Shown here piece after piece: positions 1 through 7,870 of a DNA stretch of 64,000 bases (its first letter is position 1; each line of letters opens with the position of its first letter). This stretch comes from Paraburkholderia dilworthii (GTDB lineage: Bacteria > Pseudomonadota > Gammaproteobacteria > Burkholderiales > Burkholderiaceae). The stretch lies in the NCBI RefSeq assembly GCF_000472525.1, contig NZ_AWZT01000001.1:431963-495962 (forward strand), given 5' to 3'. The notes beneath the pieces were generated by a model. That model saw only the letters and a program-made list of their open reading frames with translations. It made no database searches and was not told where the DNA came from. The position numbers were made by a program, and so were the translations under genes.

Positions 1-1
1 T

Positions 2-640
2 TTGAAAGCGGCAACGACCACATTCCCGCGCGGGACGCTAGTCAAACGGGCCGTTATCCTCAGCATCTACAACATCTTCTCAACCGTCGGCTACTACGGT
101 TTTGCCAGTTGGGTGCCTAACCTGCTCGTTAAGCAGGGCGTGCCCGTCGCAAGCAGCATGCTGTATTCCGGCGTCATCGCACTTGCCGCACCCGTAGGTC
201 CCGCGATTGGCCTGCTTCTTGCCGACAGGATTGAACGTAGAACCCAGCTCGCGGCGGTCGCCGTGCTGATCGCAATCTCGGGAATAATCTTCTCTCAAAC
301 GAGGGCGCCGGCGCTGCTCATTGGAATGGGAGTGCTCATCACGGTTGCTTCAAACACGATGACGTACTGTTTGCATACCTATCAGGCTGAATTATTCCCA
401 ACGTCAGTGCGGGCCCGCGCGGTCGGCTTTGTCTACTCATGGAGCCGCATCACAGCAATCTTTGTCCCGTTCTGCATTGCGTGGATCCTCTCGAATGACG
501 GTCCGTCGGGAGTCTTCTTGTTTGTGCTTATCTCGGAAGCTATCTGCGTGATCGCCATACTCTTTGGACCAAAGACTGCCAACCGCTCGCTCGAGTTGCT
601 TTCCGAACGAGGCATCAACTCCACCGGTACCAAAGAATGA
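2..640 (+). CDS. MFS transporter, C-terminal half (cut by window edge)
   Basis: This is the C-terminal part of a major facilitator superfamily inner-membrane transporter; the start lies left of the window. About six hydrophobic segments are visible. The loop LLADRIERRTQ resembles the MFS signature between helices 8 and 9, and ELFPTSVRARAVG resembles the conserved stretch of the sugar/acid porter branch. Its TGA overlaps the ATG of the aconitase-family gene in the four bases ATGA, so the two are translationally coupled. The likely cargo is therefore the substrate or product of that hydratase, presumably a di- or tricarboxylate. This is inference; no substrate motif is visible. Confidence 0.85.
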   Translation: MKAATTTFPRGTLVKRAVILSIYNIFSTVGYYGFASWVPNLLVKQGVPVASSMLYSGVIALAAPVGPAIGLLLADRIERRTQLAAVAVLIAISGIIFSQTRAPALLIGMGVLITVASNTMTYCLHTYQAELFPTSVRARAVGFVYSWSRITAIFVPFCIAWILSNDGPSGVFLFVLISEAICVIAILFGPKTANRSLELLSERGINSTGTKE

Positions 641-2601
641 ACCCGACACTCGACATCAGCGGTCGCATACTGTATCTGACAGACGATCCGCAGCAGTTGC
701 AGCGCCAGTTACGCGGCGAGAACCTCGACCATCAGAGCGCCGGCCCGCTTCGCGACAACGTTTCAACGGATGAGATTACACCTGTTGATGTGCTTATCCA
801 TTTTGACGAACGCCTCGGCAGGGTGCCATATGTGGGAGTGCGGTCCGGAGGGCAAAAACTCATTGAAGCAGACTCTATCCGTAACGGAGGTTTTTCTGTC
901 ACCGTCGCTGGCAAACGCTATGGGAAGGGCTCTTCGCGTGAGCACAGTCCGATGGCCGAATACGAAGGAGGTATCCGACTGGTGATTGCAGAGAGTTTTG
1001 AACGGATATACCGGCAAAACGCTGACAACATCGGTCTTTTCACTTCGACCGACTTCGGGTTGATTAAGCGCATTGAGCGAGGAGAACACATCACGCTTGA
1101 CGAGTTACTCGCCGACCGTGACCCTCTAGCCGCGTCTGTTCTTCGGGCCGGAGGCCTGCTGCGCTTCGGCCAGACAGAAATGAAATCGCTCGATCGCGCT
1201 ATGTCGTCAGTGCGGGCATCCGAATTTCTTGCGCCCATGAGCTACATTGAAAAGGTGCTTTGGCGCCACGTCGTGTATCTTCCGGACAAGCCGCGACCTG
1301 TTGCAGGTGAGGGCGCATTTGTCCGGACGAACTGGCGCTTTCTTCACGAATACTTCAGCGGTATGTGTGCTCACCTTTTGAAAAAGCACTTGGGCGATGA
1401 CGTTACGCTGATGGATACGGACCACACGATCCTGTTTGCGGACCACCTGTCTTTCGCAGAAGTTAGCCCTGCTCATCAGACCGAGGCGGCAAGGAGCGGC
1501 GTCAGTGCTATGAAATTTGCGCATAATGCCTTCGCAAAGCGTTTCGGCTTGCGTGAACACGCGTATCTCGATGGCTCACTTGGGTCGGAAGGCATATCGC
1601 ATCCGATGATGACCGAACGCTACGCGTTGCCTGGACAGATGATTGCTGGCACGGATTCGCACACGCCACACAGCGGCGCCGTAGGATGCGCTGCGTTCGG
1701 AGTGGGAACCACTGACATGGCGAACGCGCTCGTTACCGGTGCGGTACGCCTCACCATTCCGAAAGTCATTCGAGTCGAGTTCACTGGAAAGCGCCCGCTG
1801 GACATCACGGCGAAGGACCTCGTACTTTACCTTTTGGCAAACGAGCGCATCCGCGCGGGTGCTGGCGTCGGCAAGGCTTTCGAATTTACCGGGGAGGTCG
1901 TACGTAGCCTTAATACCGATGAGCGTGCAACGCTGACGAACATGACCGCTGAACTCGGTGGCCTGACAGGGATTGTTCAGCCTGACGAGGAGACGGTGAG
2001 GTTTCTTCGTGAGCGACGCAACGTCGATTTCAAACTTGAGAGCTGGATGCAGGCAGACCCCGGTGCGACTTATTCTGAAACAATAAGCATGGACTGCACG
2101 AACCTTTCTCCGATGATTGCTAGACCCGGCGATCCGGGCAACGGCGTAATGCTGTCGTCGCTCCCGCAGCGGCAATCGATCGACATTGCTTACGGGGGCT
2201 CCTGCACTGGTGGAAAGCGCGCCGACTTCGACGCCTACTACGAAGTTTTGAAGTGGGCGAAGGACCATGATGTGAAGTTACCAGCCGGTGTGAAGCTCTT
2301 TCTTCAGTATGGGACGGCCGACGTCAAGAAATACTGCGAAGCTCAATCGTATCTCGAAGTGTTTTCGTCGGCCGGCGCGATGATGCTCGAACCGTCCTGT
2401 GGTGCGTGTGCAAACTGCGGCCCCGGCGCTTCCGAGAGCAGCGATCAGGTCACGATCAGCGCTGTGAACCGTAATTTTCCCGGCCGCTCTGGGCCGGGAA
2501 GCGTCTGGTTAGCAAGTCCGGCGACCGTAGTAGCGAGTGCCCTCGCCGGAAAACTCAGCTCCTTCGCCGAACTGAAGGCCAGTTACGGTAGCGCTGGGTG
2601 A
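637..2601 (+). CDS. Aconitase-superfamily hydratase with N-terminal swivel domain
   Basis: A 654-residue [4Fe-4S] hydro-lyase of the aconitase/isopropylmalate isomerase superfamily. The small swivel domain comes first: residues about 40-180 contain DNVSTDEITP and YGKGSSREHSP, as in LeuD. The large catalytic domain follows from about residue 200, with GTDSHTPHSGAVG, GSCTGGKRADF and PSCGACANCGPG. The cysteine of GSCTG and the two of PSCGAC are the expected cluster ligands. This swivel-first order differs from AcnA and from separate LeuC/LeuD subunits. Substrate is not predictable: aconitase, methylcitrate-type or dimethylmalate-type dehydratases are all possible. Overlap with the upstream transporter gene suggests a dedicated catabolic pair. 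Confidence 0.85.
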   Translation: MNPTLDISGRILYLTDDPQQLQRQLRGENLDHQSAGPLRDNVSTDEITPVDVLIHFDERLGRVPYVGVRSGGQKLIEADSIRNGGFSVTVAGKRYGKGSSREHSPMAEYEGGIRLVIAESFERIYRQNADNIGLFTSTDFGLIKRIERGEHITLDELLADRDPLAASVLRAGGLLRFGQTEMKSLDRAMSSVRASEFLAPMSYIEKVLWRHVVYLPDKPRPVAGEGAFVRTNWRFLHEYFSGMCAHLLKKHLGDDVTLMDTDHTILFADHLSFAEVSPAHQTEAARSGVSAMKFAHNAFAKRFGLREHAYLDGSLGSEGISHPMMTERYALPGQMIAGTDSHTPHSGAVGCAAFGVGTTDMANALVTGAVRLTIPKVIRVEFTGKRPLDITAKDLVLYLLANERIRAGAGVGKAFEFTGEVVRSLNTDERATLTNMTAELGGLTGIVQPDEETVRFLRERRNVDFKLESWMQADPGATYSETISMDCTNLSPMIARPGDPGNGVMLSSLPQRQSIDIAYGGSCTGGKRADFDAYYEVLKWAKDHDVKLPAGVKLFLQYGTADVKKYCEAQSYLEVFSSAGAMMLEPSCGACANCGPGASESSDQVTISAVNRNFPGRSGPGSVWLASPATVVASALAGKLSSFAELKASYGSAG

Positions 2602-2815
2602 GCCATCAGTTCGATCCCGGAAGCCGCCTGCACAATCGCCACGGCCGTTTGCAGGTATGCCAGCTCGAAGCGCCGCCCCAGGCACAAAGCTGGGGAATCA
2701 CTCATTGTCATCGAATCCGCGACTGCGAACACGGCGTTGTCACGTTACCGAGGCGGTCGCGTAAGATGTCGCGATGAAAGAGACGAACTCGCCAGCATAT
2801 CGATCGTCCCTTCCG
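2602..2815. other. Short gap with a possible LysR remnant on the minus strand
   Basis: No intact gene is seen. Read on the minus strand, part of this stretch gives a peptide containing LAYLQTAVAIVQAASGIELM, which resembles the end of a LysR effector-binding domain. The match is short and unanchored, so it is only a possible relic next to the IS scar. Confidence 0.25.
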
Positions 2816-3110
2816 GGTCCAGAGTGTGTGAAAACACATTGATCGCCTAAACCGAATCAACGCACTGAGACCGGGTGACTCATGAGGCGATTCGTTGAAG
2901 GCGATGACCGCAAGCAGGTCGCACTACTTCCCGAATGTGTCGATGACTACATCGGACAGGACAACCCGGTCAGGGTCATAGACGCCTTCGTCGACGAACT
3001 GGACCTTGCGGATCTTGGTTTCAACGGTATCACTCCAGCGATCACGGGGCGCCCGTCCTACCATCCAGGCGTGATGCTCAAGATCTATATCTACGGCTAT
3101 CTGAACCGGA
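2816..3110 (+). mobile_element. IS1182-family insertion sequence remnant, left end and transposase start
   Basis: From the ATG at 2882 the frame reads MRRFVEGDDRKQVALLPECV, then IGQDNPVRVIDAFVDELDL and YHPGVMLKIYIYGYLNR. This is the N-terminal region of IS1182-type transposases. Homology stops abruptly at YGYLNR near 3110, where an unrelated IclR-like frame begins. About 50 bases upstream of the ATG lies TGTGTGAAAACACA (2825-2838), a palindrome that probably belongs to the left terminal repeat. The catalytic core and right end are missing, so the element is dead. Confidence 0.7.
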
Positions 3111-3350
3111 TACCTTCGATCTGCACTGGCGTCGCCGCTGTTCACGGACGATTCCGGTGAAGCGGTCGGATCGCTTGCGGTGATCGTACCGACGCAGCCA
3201 CTCGAATTTGCGAATCTGGACCGGCTCGTAGAATCGATCCGGGAGGCAGCGGCGCGAACCTCTCAGCGCACGCGCGCGGTCATCGAAACTAGGGGAGCCG
3301 GGGCCGCAGCTTCGTCGCACACGATATCGCGAGCCAAGCGGTCCGCTTAG
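3111..3350 (+). pseudogene. IclR-family regulator, C-terminal fragment
   Basis: Starting exactly where the IS similarity ends, a different frame reads SALASPLFTDDSGEAVGSLA, continues with VIVPTQ and LVESIREAAARTSQ, and stops at TAG 3348-3350. The pattern matches the end of the IclR effector-binding domain: an aspartate/glycine turn, then GSLAVIVP, then a C-terminal helix. No helix-turn-helix or start codon remains, so this is a relic left by the insertion and later deletion. The call rests on pattern recognition of about 70 residues. Confidence 0.6.
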
Positions 3351-3371
3351 TCACAAGCTGAAGGCCGTTCA

Positions 3372-3720
3372 TCAGCGGTCCAAGGATGGCGACCTCGCCT
3401 CCAGTGTCAACGGGGCATTCAATTGATGTCGTGGCCGACCCGCAAATTCTTTCCGATAGGCCGCGGGAGTCGTCTTTTTCAGCGCGCGAAATTGACGGTT
3501 GAAATTGGCAACGTTGGGAAATCCGAATGCGCGGCGATAACCCACACGGGCCATGAGGTGTCTGCGAGCATTCGACATGCGTGACCGATTCGCACGCGGC
3601 TCACATATTTCCCGACACTTTCGCCGATATGCTGAACAAAATATCGATCATCGACATTTATTCGCAATTCTATGTTTCCGAGTGAAGAGGTTTCAATTTG
3701 TGCAGGAGGCTGCTGCACAA
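3372..3720 (-). pseudogene. AraC-family regulator, C-terminal HTH, frameshifted
   Basis: Two overlapping minus-strand frames together rebuild an AraC/XylS DNA-binding domain. One reads YFVQHIGESVGKYVSRVRIG followed by HACRMLADTSWP. The next reads VGYRRAFGFPNVANFNRQFR followed by ALKKTTPAAYRKEFA. The switch lies near 3545, so a small indel has broken the gene. The sensor domain is absent. It faces the IclR relic and belongs to the same decayed stretch. The original target genes cannot be inferred. Confidence 0.65.
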
Positions 3721-3826
3721 ATTCTGGATTCGGCCATGCCTTCAGGTTGCGCGGTGACAATTTGCGCAAGGCGGGGAGGGCTGGCTTGCGCTGGATCAGT
3801 GTGGCGATACGCTCTTCAAGTTGCTG

Positions 3827-4000
3827 ATGATCGAAACGTCGAAGGGGGCAGATTGCCTGTCTCACGAGGCCACGATGAAGGGTCTCGAATTGGCGATTGG
3901 TGACCTGGCCAAGGTGTTGGGTGCCGTGGACATGGAGGCTGACTGGTCGCTGGAGGAGCGTGAGCAGGCGTCAACTCCGTTACCATCACCTGGTATGTAA
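3827..4000 (+). CDS. Small unrecognised reading frame, possibly the tail of a hypothetical protein
   Basis: The frame from ATG 3827 gives 57 residues beginning MIETSKGADCLSHEATMKGL, acidic and helical in character, and ends at TAA 3998-4000. The open frame extends upstream to about 3758 and includes DTLFKLLMIE, so it may be the end of a longer, truncated gene. It is followed 23 bases later by a good rho-independent terminator, which favours past or present expression. No family is recognised and no clear ribosome binding site is seen. Confidence 0.25.
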   Translation: MIETSKGADCLSHEATMKGLELAIGDLAKVLGAVDMEADWSLEEREQASTPLPSPGM

Positions 4001-4022
4001 ATCCGAAATCAGTAGCTCAAAA

Positions 4023-4059
4023 CCGCCAGTTCTCTCCGGAGCCTGGCGGGTTTTTCTTT
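4023..4059 (+). terminator. Rho-independent terminator
   Basis: The stem CCGCCAG (4023-4029) pairs with CTGGCGG (4043-4049) across a 13-base loop and is followed by GTTTTTCTTT. It ends rightward transcription of the small frame stopping at 4000. Confidence 0.75.
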
Positions 4060-4098
4060 GCCTGCGGGGCGCGGGCTACATACAGCGGTGGGAGTCGC

Positions 4099-4251
4099 TC
4101 AGCCGTTCCACGACTCGACGTTCAGGACGATCCGTGCGACCGGGTTGGCCTCTGCGGACTGTGGAGCGAACTTGATCTGGGCGAACGTGACGACGCCGAG
4201 AGCGACGACCAAAAGCGCTCCGGACGCGGCGATGCGGGGAAGGAATTTCAC
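4099..4251 (-). CDS. Small single-pass membrane or exported protein, unrecognised
   Basis: A GTG start at 4251 is preceded by GAGG about seven bases upstream and gives a 50-residue product. The N-terminus KFLPRIAASGALLVVALGVV is a positively charged start followed by one hydrophobic segment, so it is an inner-membrane anchor or an uncleaved signal. The remainder (about residues 25-50) is short and polar. It might be the surviving beginning of a longer exported protein, because the sequence after its stop shows no related frame. Function unknown. Confidence 0.4.
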   Translation of the reverse strand: MKFLPRIAASGALLVVALGVVTFAQIKFAPQSAEANPVARIVLNVESWNG

Positions 4252-4586
4252 AGAGACCTCATTTTGATGGCTAACCAGGAACCGGCGAAGCTGACAGGCG
4301 TGTCGAGTCACCTTCAGCGGCATATCTGTCCGCAACCGGGCAACGCCGGACACGGTCGTCAGATCGCATTTGCCGATCAGACGGGGCTTGTGCAGTGCAC
4401 TATAAATGGTTTATTGGCGTGCGCAGTGCGACACCCTGTCGCCAGCGGATTCTTAATTGCTTGAGCGTTTCGTGTATGAAAGGTTTCTGTAGGCCGCGTG
4501 CCGTCATGCTATGTGGGCGATTCTCGCAGGCACGGACGATGTCGAGGTGGCCGCCTCGACAGGCTCCCCGCTGGAGCCCGCTGGAC
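4252..4586. other. Gene-poor stretch
   Basis: No recognisable gene, repeat or RNA is seen between the small membrane protein and the HNH relic. Open frames here are short and lack ribosome binding sites or family features. Confidence 0.5.
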
Positions 4587-5010
4587 CTAGGCTACATTGC
4601 GCAGCTTGGAGCTGCGCTCTGCTTGCTTCTCGAGGAAGCGCTTGTAGTGCGCCTCCAGGTAGAGCGCCTGTTCTGCAGTGGGCGTCTTGCGCAGACGGGT
4701 ATGGTCACCCACCAGACGGGCACGTTCCGCCTCGCCGATCGCATCAGAGAAGAGCAGATTGCCGGTCTTGGGGTGGATTGACATAAGGTAGCCGTCGTAG
4801 ACCTTGTCCAAAGTGCCAGCGAGCAGCAAGCCATTGCTCGGGTCCAGCTTCTCTACATCGGTGCTGTCCTTCGATGGCTTGGCATGACCCGCGACCAGCG
4901 CTCTCAAAGGTGTAAGCGCCGGTCACTGCACACTGGCCCTCCCAGGAGACCGCGCCGAAGCTGGGGCTGAAGTCGGATCCCAGCGAACATGGCCGATGCG
5001 GAGCTTATAG
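4587..5010 (-). pseudogene. HNH endonuclease relic (restriction-endonuclease-like), frameshifted
   Basis: The long minus-strand frame contains GHAKPSKDSTDVEKLDPSNG followed by LLLAGTLDKVYD. This matches the second half of an HNH nuclease domain (HxKPW...DxxNGLLL...LDxxFD). The first half, WEGQCAVTG, lies just upstream in another frame, and KLRIGHVRW in a third, so at least two frameshifts separate the parts. Such domains occur at the C-terminus of DNA-binding or restriction-type nucleases. The gene is inactive and its N-terminal partner domain is not visible. It may be cargo of the mobile element whose repeats follow at 5.2-6.2 kb. Confidence 0.65.
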
Positions 5011-5232
5011 TGGGTCGGTGGACTCCGATCCTTCCGATCCGGCTTCCGTTCTCCAGTTGCGAATCAGTCTGCGCGGCGTCAGCCCGCCGGTCTGGCGGCG
5101 ACTCCGCGGCGAAAGAAAGCCGGCCACGAAGGGTCGGCGGCGTCTCCGACTGGAGCATTGAAGACGGGTTTCCCGTAGAGCAAAGTAATGTCGTCACTGG
5201 CCGATGCCCGCCAGGACAGGGCGTGCGCCCTT

Positions 5233-5280
5233 GAATTGACGACTTTGCTTCGTTACGCTGCGAAGCAAAGTTGTCAATTC
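5233..5280. repeat. 20-bp inverted repeat with 8-base spacer
   Basis: GAATTGACGACTTTGCTTCG at 5233-5252 is mirrored by CGAAGCAAAGTTGTCAATTC at 5261-5280, with 19 of 20 positions complementary. There is no T-tract, so it is not a typical terminator. The core TTGACGACTTTGCTTCG recurs in related form at 5289-5306 (inverted), 6112-6128 and 6135-6151. That pattern suggests transposase-binding sites at transposon ends. Confidence 0.85.
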
Positions 5281-5673
5281 GCATCAGTGCGCAATAATTC
5301 TGTCAATTCCCCTTCGCCCGAGATCATCGCATCGGCTCCCGCGAGGTGGGCTTCTTGGTCGGTTCTTCATGATCCTCGAGCCGCTCACTTTTCCGCGCCC
5401 ACGCGACGCCGGTCGCTGCGATGGGTTCAGTCCGAGGCTCAGGTGAGGTTCGACGCTTTACAGGCGCGGGCCATTCACCGCACGAGCAGCAATCGATTCG
5501 GATACTACGGGAAAGGCGTTAGAGACGGGCGTGGCTTCATGGCGGTCGAGGAACACGATGCGTCGTCGATTTCCATCTAGATGGTGACAACCACAAAGGA
5601 TTCGCACTACTAATAAATAAAATGACCACAAGATGGTGGCCTAAGATGTTGTTTATAGCTCGACCGAGGCATT

Positions 5674-5698
5674 CGCCGTACGGCACTTCCATACGGCG
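5674..5698. repeat. Hairpin CGCCGTACGG / CCATACGGCG
   Basis: Ten-base arms at 5674-5683 and 5689-5698 pair at nine of ten positions, or all ten with a G-U pair, around CACTT. No T-run follows. It may be a regulator site or part of a mobile-element end; the role is unknown. Confidence 0.5.
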
Positions 5699-6111
5699 TG
5701 AAGGGCATCTGCGCGTGTCGAGGCCGGAAACAGACAGCGCACGCTGCCTGCACTAGCGGCGCCCGCGACCTCTTTGCATCCGCACGCGAGCCAGCAGTTG
5801 GTCACGTCAGCTCAAGCGCTAATGACGACAGAGCGTGCGTTATGCTCGGGCGATTGGGGCGCCATCCGGACGGCCCTTTTTCAAACGTTTGCACTGCGGT
5901 CGCATAAGGAGCGACGAAGTTTTTTTGTGAAGAGCCTGCAGCGTTTCAGACCCACGCAAAGAGCCTGCGCGTATTAGATTTCCGCGGGCGTGGCATTGTT
6001 GATCCCGACGTGCAGCTCGTAGGGCATGGAGTGTCAGGGGAGCCTGCTCCTTGATAAGCGCCTCCAATGATTGACCCCTAGCTGATAGGAGAATCACACA
6101 AAAATGCGGTG

Positions 6112-6151
6112 TTGACGAAATTACTTCGCTTTTGGTGACGACTTTCCTTCG
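6112..6151 (+). repeat. Two direct repeats resembling a TniA/TnsB-type transposon end
   Basis: TTGACGAAATTACTTCG (6112-6128) and GTGACGACTTTCCTTCG (6135-6151) share the core TGACGA..TT.CTTCG, spaced 23 bases apart. The first copy is preceded by TG, giving TGTTGACG at 6110. Ends beginning TGT with internal repeated binding sites are typical of Tn7/Tn5053-like elements. A tniQ remnant begins only 18 bases further on, which supports the reading. Confidence 0.5.
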
Positions 6152-6168
6152 CTCTACGAATCTCGAGC

Positions 6169-6694
6169 GTGTCGCTCGCGGACATGCCTGATCTTGCGAA
6201 GCCATGGCCTGTCGCTCCAAGGCCGTTTTTCGAAGAGGGATTTGGCAGTTGGCTAGGACGGGTCGCGACGTGTTACCAGATCAGAGTGGGCATGCTGTGG
6301 GAAACGAGCACGGCTGAATCTGCCGAACCTTGGAAAAGCGGGATGGATATTATTTCCTCCAGTCTCCGCATCACCGCCGGATCAGATCTCTAAGTTGGCC
6401 CGGGTGAGCGAGGGGAGCTTGGCAGCGATCCAGACGCCACCCGAATGGATGGCCGACCAGCGTTACCTTGTTTATTGTTTCAGATGTCTCGTGTTCAACG
6501 ATGTCGACGTGTCGGCCCCACGGTGGAAGAGAGAGTGGTTCAATCCTGAAGCTGAATACTGCACAACGCATCACAGCCTGCTGGAAACGGTCCCTGCATC
6601 GATGTTCGGAAAAGCCGCCAACTTCGGTGCGGCGCTCCGGGCGATATCGTGCTATCGAACTCCTCGATTTCCCAGAAACGGACGGCTACGCTAG
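6169..6694 (+). pseudogene. tniQ: TniQ-family transposition protein remnant, frameshifted
   Basis: The first frame (GTG 6169) reads WPVAPRPFFEEGFGSWLGRV, the typical start of the TniQ domain. After a frameshift near 6370-6390 the next frame reads VYCFRCLVFNDVDVSAPRWK, then REWFNPEAEYCTTHHSLLE. This contains the CxxC and C/H residues of the TniQ zinc-binding region. TniQ proteins help select targets for TniA/TniB transposases, but neither partner gene is present here. The domain ends near 6690, where 21-bp repeats and a truncated AraC gene follow. The element is defective. Confidence 0.7.
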
Positions 6695-6752
6695 CGGCGT
6701 TACTGAACTTGCTAGCGCTTCTGTGAACGCTGCTAGCGTCAATTGTGGGCGC
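6690..6752 (+). repeat. 21-bp periodic repeat of GCTAGCG
   Basis: GCTAGCG occurs at 6690, 6711 and 6732, exactly 21 bases apart. The spacers are partly alike (ACTGAACTT, TGTGAACGC, AATTGTGGG). The run lies exactly at the junction between the tniQ relic and the AraC fragment. Confidence 0.6.
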
Positions 6753-7396
6753 CAACTGCACGTACGGCGCATGGATGGACGGTCGATGAACTTGCGCGTA
6801 AAGCGGGCCTCTCGCGTTCAGCGCTTGCACAGCGCTTTACTCAATTGTTTGGCCCGCCACCGATGCAGTATCTGGCGCGCTGGCGTCTGCAAATTGCGGC
6901 ACAGGCGTTACGTGACGGAGCGAAGTCGCTTAGGGCTATCGCCGAGCGGATCGGCTATGAGTCGGAGGCGGCATTCAATGGCGCATTCATGCGGGAATTC
7001 GGCTTACCGCCCGCCAGTTGGCGACGCAGCCACTTGACGATGGACGGCCAAGATTCGTTGTCCGGCGCGGCCGATGCCCGTTTTCTCTCAGCCGAATCTC
7101 GCCTCTACAAGCCGGTTCTGGGCGCGGCAGAGAAAGATCATCCGGCCAATATTGAACGACTCATGAAGCACATGCAGAGCGAGTGGCGTCGTGAGAATGG
7201 CCAGTTCTTTCCGCCGTTCAAGCGACCTTGCGGCGCAGCCGGCGTGCATAGAGCCACACCGCGGAAACCAGATAATAGATTGCGCCCACGGCGGCGTAAC
7301 CCGCCACGCGTGAGATTGCTGGGGGCAACGACACACCGGCTGGCACGAGGAAGTAAGCACCTGCCAGCGCCGATTGTGCGCCGCTCAGAACCATGA
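6746..7396 (+). pseudogene. AraC-family regulator, C-terminal DNA-binding domain only
   Basis: The frame reads AHGWTVDELARKAGLSRSAL, then MQYLARWRLQIAAQAL and IAERIGYESEAAFNGAFMRE, covering both helix-turn-helix motifs of an AraC regulator. It is nearly identical to the C-terminus of the intact gene at 52574-53659 (for example FGLPPASWRRSHLT). The cupin-type sensor domain and start codon are gone, replaced by the tniQ relic and repeats. Past about 7110 the frame continues without family similarity and overlaps the end of the hdeD-like gene. DNA similarity to the region downstream of the intact copy persists to about 7190. It is one end of a duplicated module. Confidence 0.75.
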
Positions 7397-7793
7397 CCCA
7401 TTGCGCGGAAGAGCGCTTCCAGCGGCGCAACGCAGTTCCGAGTTGCAAGAGCCCTGACAGTATCGCCCACGCCCCGAAGACGCCAAGCACCCAGCTCATA
7501 CTGGTTTTCAACGCCAGAATTACTGCGATCGCCGTGATGACGCTGATGACAATGTTGATTGCCTGCGTGCGGCTTTCCGCCATCCCGCCGCTGCGCAACA
7601 TATCGAAGTAATTGGCGAGCGCGTCCCATGCGGGATAGACGAAAAGCAAAGCCGCTGTCGCCTCCGGTGAGTGTTGTCCAACCGAAAAAGCAAGTGCGAC
7701 CCAGACCGCTGAAAACGCGGTCCGCAAAAAATAGTAGCGCGTTAGCCAGTGTTCTTCGCGAACGCTATTGGCGTTCATGGGATCTTCATTCAT
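7218..7793 (-). CDS. HdeD-like (DUF308) membrane protein
   Basis: A 191-residue polytopic inner-membrane protein with about six hydrophobic segments, such as NIVISVITAIAVILAL and WVLGVFGAWAILSGLLQLGT. The WxxGxxGxWAxxxGxxxL pattern is typical of the HdeD/DUF308 family, whose E. coli member supports acid resistance at high cell density. The start is ATG 7793 behind AAGGAG. It lies inside the duplicated regulatory module between the AraC fragment and the LuxR-type gene, and is missing from the other copy at 52 kb. Transport or stress roles are possible; none is shown by sequence. Confidence 0.8.
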   Translation of the reverse strand: MNEDPMNANSVREEHWLTRYYFLRTAFSAVWVALAFSVGQHSPEATAALLFVYPAWDALANYFDMLRSGGMAESRTQAINIVISVITAIAVILALKTSMSWVLGVFGAWAILSGLLQLGTALRRWKRSSAQWVMVLSGAQSALAGAYFLVPAGVSLPPAISRVAGYAAVGAIYYLVSAVWLYARRLRRKVA

Positions 7794-7870
7794 TGCAACT
7801 CCTTTTCTAATCTCCGCTACCGTGGGGCTTCGTCAGCGGCAATCATAGATAACGCTCGTGACGGCCCAAC

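Larger units (their letters stand above)
5011..6168. other. Gene-less stretch carrying transposon-like repeats
   Basis: No coding region with family features or a convincing ribosome binding site is found in about 1.15 kb. The stretch contains the large inverted repeat at 5233-5280, a partial inverted copy of the same motif at 5289-5306, a hairpin at 5674-5698 and two direct copies at 6112-6151. Confidence 0.5.

Noticed and set aside
1576..2268. Leftward frame of 230 codons inside the aconitase-family gene
   Set aside because: Opposite strand of a well-supported enzyme, arginine- and cysteine-rich with no family pattern.
5840..6220. Leftward frame of 126 codons before tniQ
   Set aside because: No family features; it crosses the transposon-like direct repeats and lacks a ribosome site.
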